A DNA stretch of 10,980 bases from an uncultured Clostridia bacterium (GTDB lineage: Bacteria > Bacillota > Clostridia > TANB77 > CAG-508), in assembly GCA_934180065.1 (NCBI GenBank), contig CAKPRA010000051.1, positions 1 to 10,980 of the forward strand. The letters run 5' to 3'. Under the pieces are notes generated by a model. It was given only the letters and a program-made list of their open reading frames with translations. It was not told the origin of the DNA and made no database searches. Below are positions 6,682 to 10,980 of the stretch, in pieces (the first letter of the stretch is position 1; each line of letters opens with the position of its first letter). A program made the position numbers and the translations under genes.

Positions 6682-7647
6682 TTATTTTAACCATTCAGGA
6701 TTTTCTAAATACCAGTCTATTGTTTTTATAATTCCATCTTCAAATTTTGTTTTTGGTTCCCATCCTAGTTCGTTTTTAATTTTTGTTGGGTCTATTGCAT
6801 ATCTGTAATCGTGTCCTTTTCTATCTTCAACATGCTCTATTAATGATTCTGGTTTGTTTAAGTGTTTTAGTATTAATTTAACAATTTCAATATTTCTTTT
6901 TTCATTATGACCACCTATATTGTATCTTTCTCCTGCTTTTCCGTTATGTAATACTAGGTCTATTGCTTCGCAGTGATCTTCTACATATAGCCAATCTCTT
7001 ATGTTTAAACCTTCTCCATATACAGGTAGTTTTTCGTCTTTTAAAGCTAATTTTATCATATGAGGAATTAGTTTTTCGTTGTGTTGATATGGACCATAGT
7101 TATTAGAGCAATTTGTAACACTTACATTAACTTTAAATGTTTCGTGATATGCAAATGCTATTAAATCAGAGCTTGCTTTTGATGCTGAATATGGACTATT
7201 TGGTTTTATTGGAGATGTTTCTGTAAAATATCCTTCTTCTCCCAAAGTTCCATATACTTCATCTGTTGATATATGTACAAATTTATTTTTGCTACCTTCT
7301 CCCCATACTCTTTTAGCTGCCTCTAATAATGTGTGTGTTCCTAACACATTAGTTTGAGTAAATACAAATGGCGTTTTTATACTATTATCAACATGTGATT
7401 CAGCAGCAAAATGTACAACAGCGTCGATATTATATTTTTCAAAAGTTTCTAAAACTTTATCTAAATCACAAATATCACCTTTTACAAATGTAATTTTATC
7501 TTGTACTTTTTTTAAATTATCCATATTTCCAGCATAAGTTAATTTGTCAAATACTATAATATTGTAATCTGGATGTTTGTTTACCATAAATTCTGCAAAG
7601 TTACTTCCTATAAATCCTGCAGCACCTGTTACTAATATATTTTTCAT
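6682..7647 (-). CDS. rmlB: dTDP-glucose 4,6-dehydratase
   Basis: RmlB (also RfbB) converts dTDP-glucose to dTDP-4-keto-6-deoxyglucose with a tightly bound NAD, the second step towards dTDP-L-rhamnose and other deoxysugars. It is an extended SDR of 321 residues, normal to slightly short for the family. The nucleotide loop is TGAAGFIG (7-14). The dehydratase signature is HISTDEVYG (125-133), with the Thr128-Asp129-Glu130 catalytic triad segment. The Tyr-xxx-Lys pair is YSASK (Tyr153, Lys157). RDWLYVEDHC (217-226) and KGHDYRYAID (277-286) are RmlB blocks. AAGGA lies 8 bases before the ATG. It starts 112 bases after the end of the upstream GT2 gene with no clear terminator or promoter between, so co-transcription is likely. 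rmlA, rmlC and rmlD are not in the window, so whether the end product is rhamnose cannot be decided here. Confidence 0.95.
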   Translation of the reverse strand: MKNILVTGAAGFIGSNFAEFMVNKHPDYNIIVFDKLTYAGNMDNLKKVQDKITFVKGDICDLDKVLETFEKYNIDAVVHFAAESHVDNSIKTPFVFTQTNVLGTHTLLEAAKRVWGEGSKNKFVHISTDEVYGTLGEEGYFTETSPIKPNSPYSASKASSDLIAFAYHETFKVNVSVTNCSNNYGPYQHNEKLIPHMIKLALKDEKLPVYGEGLNIRDWLYVEDHCEAIDLVLHNGKAGERYNIGGHNEKRNIEIVKLILKHLNKPESLIEHVEDRKGHDYRYAIDPTKIKNELGWEPKTKFEDGIIKTIDWYLENPEWLK

Positions 7648-7759
7648 TGTTGTTTTCCTTTTTAATAAAGATATTTTTTAACTTTACATTGAAATTTTCA
7701 TATAAACTATTACCATTTTAATTGTAATATATAATCTTGCAATTCTATATCTGAAGAAT

Positions 7760-8713
7760 TTAAACTTGATTTTTGTTTTCTTCTCTTATTCCATTATATT
7801 CTTTTATAAAATATAATGGCCTATTTTTCGTTTCATTAAATATTCGTCCTAAATACTCTCCTAGTATTCCAAACAACATTATTTGAATTCCAGCAAAGAA
7901 TAATACTAATAATATTATCGCTTGAAAAGCCTGTATTGCAATATGTTGTGTTACGCATTTCACAATTACATATATAAAATAAATAACTAATGCTAAAAAT
8001 GTTGGTATTGATAAATACGTAGATATTCTTAATGGAGATGTTGTAAATGATGTTATTCCGTCTATAGCTAAATCTATTAATTTTTTGTAATTCCATTTTG
8101 TTGTTCCTGCAACCCTTGGATCACGATCAAATAAAACTTCTTTTTTATTATATCCAATCCAACTAAATATACTTTTTGAACATCTTTGTGTTTCTCTTAA
8201 TTGCCTTAATGCATTTACGCATCTTCTGTCTAACAATCTAAAATCACCAGTATCTTTTTGTATTTCTACTCTTGTTAAACTTTGTAATACTTTATAATAC
8301 ATTTTTGATGTAAATTTCTTTAGGAATGTTTCCCCTTTTCTTGATTTTCTTCTTGCATATACATCATCATATCCCTCTTCCCAGTATTTTATTAATTCTG
8401 GAATTAGCTCAGGTGGATCTTGTAAATCTGCATCTATAAAAATTACACAATCTCCTTTGGCATAATCTAAACCAGCAATCATTGCAACTTCTTTTCCAAA
8501 ATTTCTTGAAAAGTCAACATAGCTTATTTTTGAATCTTTTTCTCTTAGCTCTTTTATTATTTTTAATGTATTATCTTTACTTCCATCATTTATAAATAAT
8601 AATTCAAATTCATAATTTTTTAAATTTAATATTACTTTACTCAACCTATCATATAATAAGGGTAATGATTCCTCTTCATTGTATGCAGGTATTATTATTG
8701 ATATTTTTTTCAT
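7760..8713 (-). CDS. GtrB-like GT2 glycosyltransferase (second paralogue)
   Basis: This 317-residue protein has the same architecture as the other GT2 in the window and is a close relative by eye, with long shared blocks (FSRNFG, IDADLQDPPELIPE, KSRKGE, KDTGDFRL). Key sites are NDGSKD (42-47), DADLQDPPE with Asp94, Asp96 and Asp99 (94-102), and FDRDPRVAGTTKW at about 195-207. Two C-terminal membrane helices lie at about 229-252 and 261-287, with the characteristic ending GILGEYLGRIFNETKNRPLY. It should transfer a sugar from UDP- or another NDP-donor to undecaprenyl phosphate at the cytoplasmic face. The ATG follows GAGGG with a 6-base spacer, and the gene begins only 13 bases after the glf stop, so it is surely in the same operon. 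It differs from its paralogue in the linker after DTGDFRL and in the membrane helices. This may reflect a different sugar or partner enzyme, which is inference. Confidence 0.9.
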   Translation of the reverse strand: MKKISIIIPAYNEEESLPLLYDRLSKVILNLKNYEFELLFINDGSKDNTLKIIKELREKDSKISYVDFSRNFGKEVAMIAGLDYAKGDCVIFIDADLQDPPELIPELIKYWEEGYDDVYARRKSRKGETFLKKFTSKMYYKVLQSLTRVEIQKDTGDFRLLDRRCVNALRQLRETQRCSKSIFSWIGYNKKEVLFDRDPRVAGTTKWNYKKLIDLAIDGITSFTTSPLRISTYLSIPTFLALVIYFIYVIVKCVTQHIAIQAFQAIILLVLFFAGIQIMLFGILGEYLGRIFNETKNRPLYFIKEYNGIREENKNQV

Positions 8714-8726
8714 ATTTTTCCCTCTT

Positions 8727-9830
8727 TTATAGATTTTTTTCTACCATATCTAAAGCTGCTTTTATTACTTTATCCATGTCATAGTATTTATAATTTCCTA
8801 ATCTACCACCGAATATTACATTACTGTCTTTCTCAGCTAGTTTCTTATACTTGTTATATAATGCATTATTTTTTTCATCATTAACTGGATAATATGCCTC
8901 ATCTCCAATTTTCCAATCTTGTGGATATTCTTTAGTTATTATTGTGCCTTTGCACTTATTAAATTCAAAATGTTTATGCTCTATTATTCTTGTATATTTT
9001 TGATTATGGCTGGTGTAATTAACTACAGCATTTCCTTGATAATCATCTATATTTGGCATAATTTCATTTTCAAATTTTAAAGAACGCCATTCAAGATTAC
9101 CTAGTTCATAGTTATAAAATTCATCAATCATTCCTGTATATACAACTTTGTCTGCTAATTCATTATATTTTTCTTTATTTTTTAAATAATCAATACCTAA
9201 TTTAACCTCTATTTCATCTAACATTTTTTCTATTATTACATTATATCCCCCTTCAGGTATTCCTTGGTATCTATCATTAAAATAATTGTTATCATATATA
9301 AATCTTACTGGTAGTCTTTTTATTATAAATGCTGGTAATTCCTTGCAATCTTTTCCCCATTGCTTTTCTGTATATTCCTTTACCAACTTCAGATAAATAT
9401 CTTTTCCAACTAATGAGATTGCCTGTTCTTCTAAGTTTTTAGGCTCTACAATATTAAATTCGACCTTTTGCTCTTCTATTTTTGTTTTTGCTTCACTTGG
9501 CGTTGCAATTCCCCACAATTTAGAAAATGTATTCATATTAAATGGCAAATTATATATTTCGCCTTTATAATTTGCAATTGGAGAATTTATATAATTATTA
9601 AACTCTGCAAACTGATTAACATATTCCCAAATATATTTGTCACTTGTATGAAATATATGTGCACCATATTTGTGTACATTTATTCCATTTATATTCTCAC
9701 AATATATGTTTCCTCCAATGTGATTTCTTCTGTCTATTACTAAACACTTTTTTCCTTTTTTTTTCATTTCATATGCAAATGTTGCTCCATATAATCCTGC
9801 CCCTACTATTAAATAATCAAATTTTTTCAT
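8727..9830 (-). CDS. glf: UDP-galactopyranose mutase
   Basis: Glf is a flavoenzyme that converts UDP-galactopyranose to UDP-galactofuranose in the cytoplasm; the flavin must be reduced and forms a covalent sugar adduct. The protein is 367 residues, the usual bacterial length. It shows the FAD dinucleotide-binding start VGAGLYGATFAYE (GxGxxG at 10-15), the acidic end of the second strand at VIDRR (31-35), HKYGAHIFHT (53-62), KEYTEKQWG (151-159), RLPVRF (172-177), YTRIIEHKHF with Arg281 (279-288), EYP (301-303) and GGRLGNYKYYDMD with Arg343 (341-353). The two arginines are in the positions that contact the diphosphate in characterised mutases. The ATG follows AGGAGG, a strong site. It is first in its unit, behind the lysozyme terminator and 13 bases before the GT2 gene. 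Its presence indicates that a surface glycan contains galactofuranose. GalE, encoded about 5 kb further on, provides the precursor. Confidence 0.96.
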   Translation of the reverse strand: MKKFDYLIVGAGLYGATFAYEMKKKGKKCLVIDRRNHIGGNIYCENINGINVHKYGAHIFHTSDKYIWEYVNQFAEFNNYINSPIANYKGEIYNLPFNMNTFSKLWGIATPSEAKTKIEEQKVEFNIVEPKNLEEQAISLVGKDIYLKLVKEYTEKQWGKDCKELPAFIIKRLPVRFIYDNNYFNDRYQGIPEGGYNVIIEKMLDEIEVKLGIDYLKNKEKYNELADKVVYTGMIDEFYNYELGNLEWRSLKFENEIMPNIDDYQGNAVVNYTSHNQKYTRIIEHKHFEFNKCKGTIITKEYPQDWKIGDEAYYPVNDEKNNALYNKYKKLAEKDSNVIFGGRLGNYKYYDMDKVIKAALDMVEKNL

Positions 9831-9849
9831 ATTTTCCTCCTATTTTTTT

Positions 9850-9876
9850 ATTATATATATATCAAAAAAATGTAAA
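9850..9876 (-). promoter_or_regulatory. Weak promoter candidate for glf
   Basis: On the minus strand TTTACA (9876-9871) precedes TATAAT (9855-9850) with a 15-base spacer. Both boxes are good but the spacing is shorter than optimal, and the -35 overlaps the tail of the lysozyme terminator. Position, directly between a terminator and the glf ribosome binding site, is the main support. Confidence 0.35.
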
Positions 9877-9902
9877 AAGTACAAGATATTTCTTGTACTT
9901 TT
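9875..9902 (-). terminator. Rho-independent terminator of the lysozyme gene
   Basis: A perfect 12-bp stem (AAAAGTACAAGA at 9875-9886 with TCTTGTACTTTT at 9891-9902) and a 4-base loop. On the minus strand it is followed by T, ACA and a run of seven T. It starts 7 bases after the lysozyme stop codon and isolates that gene from glf. Confidence 0.82.
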
Positions 9903-9909
9903 GTTTTAT

Positions 9910-10980
9910 TTACATATAATATTTATTCATATCAACATACCCATCTATTCCTTCTACAGTACCTTTATCAGTATACTGCCACATTACATATCTTTTATTA
10001 TAAGTGCATCCAATAGCCCATTGTGCTACCCATTTATCATACACATCCAATTTACTATCATTTAGCTGATTTCTTAACCAGCTTAAACTAGCATATATTC
10101 CGACATTATATCCCTCTTGTTTTATTTTTTCACAAAATGTTATACATATGTTTACTAACTTTTCATTTGATGGCATTCCATTCTTTCTCTTATATCCATC
10201 AGCATCTTCCATATCAAACCAAATACCTAATTTTGGATTATGTCCGCTTATTAATCTTAAAACATGATTAGCCTCTGAAAGTGCAGCTGTTTCATCCAAT
10301 GCGTATGAATATATATATACTCCATATGGTATTCCTAATCTCTCACACTCAGATATATTTCTTGTAAATTTTTTATCGTCTTGATTTAACAGATCCTGTC
10401 CATAGCCACATCTTATTATTGCAAAATCAATATTCGATTTTTTAACATCCTCCCACTTTACATTTCCTTGATGTGATGAAACATCAATGCCTTTTAATTC
10501 TGTTTTATTGTTTAATTTAAAGTTTTGAGACTTATTATTTTTCTTTTCATTTATTTCTATATTTGCTCCGTTCTCATCTTTTCCATTTTCCACTGTCAAA
10601 TATGTATTACTACATTTTGATATTATATTATAATCTTCACTTTCATTTTTTCTTATTATCCATTTTTGCGCATCAGATTCATTTTCTCTACATTGCCACA
10701 CATTAGTTCCATTATTTGTTTTTCCATCTGCTACATCTAAATACATTCCTGAATGCATAAATTTTATCGTATAATATCCGTCTCCAACATATTTAATTTC
10801 AACTCTTTGACATAATCCATAATTTCTTTCATATAATTGAACATTTGCACCACTTAATATTGAAGCATCCAAAACATCTATTACCTTCGACGACACATAT
10901 TCAATTTCATATATTCCATTTTCTATTGTCTTACTACCTTTTTCTTCTTTATACTCATTAAATATAAAGTCTTGCGAATC
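9910..10980 (-). CDS. Ricin-type lectin repeats + GH25 lysozyme, 5' end outside the window
   Basis: Only the last 356 codons are present. A GTG at 10896 could be read as a start, but the frame stays open to the window edge and the extra 28 residues continue the lectin domain, so the true start lies further right. Residues about 21-157 of the fragment form three ricin-B-type beta-trefoil repeats of about 45 residues (NGIYEIE, DGYYTIKF, DYNIISK openings; QxW-like endings CQRVEI, AQKWII, SQNFKL). The first residues (SQDFIF) look like the end of yet another repeat. Residues about 162-356 are a GH25 muramidase, which cleaves the MurNAc-GlcNAc bond of peptidoglycan. GIDVSSHQG contains Asp166, WFDMED contains Asp256 and Glu258, and WQYTDKGTVEGIDGYVDMN closes the domain. 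The lectin repeats probably target the enzyme to a glycan. The N-terminus, and any signal peptide, is not visible. A host remodelling enzyme or a bacteriocin-like secreted lysin fit better than a phage endolysin, given the neighbours. Confidence 0.92.
   Translation of the reverse strand, partial: DSQDFIFNEYKEEKGSKTIENGIYEIEYVSSKVIDVLDASILSGANVQLYERNYGLCQRVEIKYVGDGYYTIKFMHSGMYLDVADGKTNNGTNVWQCRENESDAQKWIIRKNESEDYNIISKCSNTYLTVENGKDENGANIEINEKKNNKSQNFKLNNKTELKGIDVSSHQGNVKWEDVKKSNIDFAIIRCGYGQDLLNQDDKKFTRNISECERLGIPYGVYIYSYALDETAALSEANHVLRLISGHNPKLGIWFDMEDADGYKRKNGMPSNEKLVNICITFCEKIKQEGYNVGIYASLSWLRNQLNDSKLDVYDKWVAQWAIGCTYNKRYVMWQYTDKGTVEGIDGYVDMNKYYM

Noticed and set aside
7836..8096. Minus-strand frame of 86 codons within the GT2 gene
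   Set aside because: Same-strand shadow in another frame of a well-supported GT2 gene, with Asn/Ile-rich composition and no family similarity.
9468..9919. Two overlapping plus-strand frames of 91 codons each
   Set aside because: Both are antisense to glf, rich in Phe, Ile, Tyr and Cys, without ribosome binding sites; glf is unambiguous.
1..10980. CRISPR array, tRNA or rRNA genes, insertion sequence, toxin-antitoxin pair
   Set aside because: I saw no regularly spaced direct repeats, no cloverleaf or rRNA-like blocks, no transposase apart from the Rpn remnant, and no paired small genes.
9910..10980. Phage endolysin or prophage border
   Set aside because: GH25 enzymes do occur in phages, but no holin, tail or integrase gene is seen here, and the neighbours are polysaccharide genes. 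The region to the right is not visible, so this is not excluded.

Overview
The window is very AT-rich, uses the standard genetic code (TGG for Trp, no in-frame TGA) and has strong AGGAGG-type ribosome binding sites. This fits a low-GC Gram-positive bacterium, most likely a Clostridia-type Firmicute. The protein content agrees: a Gram-positive GH25 muramidase with ricin-type repeats, GtrB-like undecaprenyl-phosphate glycosyltransferases, and UDP-galactopyranose mutase. I cannot name a genus.

Layout. At the left, one plus-strand gene (175-2016) encodes a 613-residue membrane-anchored extracytoplasmic protein of unknown function. It has its own promoter and a clear intrinsic terminator. It converges on a 74-codon minus-strand remnant of an Rpn/PD-(D/E)XK nuclease gene (2152-2376). 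From 2377 to 2933 there is no gene, only short dyads and one long hairpin next to galE. Everything from 2934 to the right edge is on the minus strand. In transcription order (right to left) it reads: the 3' part of a ricin-lectin/GH25 lysozyme gene, terminator, glf, a GtrB-like GT2, rmlB, terminator, promoter, a GT-C membrane glycosyltransferase, promoter with a dyad, a second GtrB-like GT2, and galE.

How the genes fit together. GalE makes UDP-galactopyranose and Glf converts it to UDP-galactofuranose. RmlB makes dTDP-4-keto-6-deoxyglucose, the intermediate for dTDP-rhamnose and other 6-deoxysugars. The two GT2 proteins with C-terminal membrane helices probably load sugars onto undecaprenyl phosphate. 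The multi-spanning GT-C enzyme probably uses such a lipid-linked sugar outside the membrane. Together this looks like the edge of a cell-surface polysaccharide or wall-teichoic-acid decoration locus containing galactofuranose and possibly a deoxysugar. rmlA, rmlC, rmlD, a GtrA-type flippase and a polymerase are not in the window. The lysozyme lies behind a terminator and is a separate transcription unit.

I did not find a convincing new system. The more interesting points are a GalE with Cys at the substrate-gatekeeper position, an apparent internally deleted Rpn gene, a dyad overlapping the promoter of the galE-proximal unit, and the large uncharacterised surface protein.
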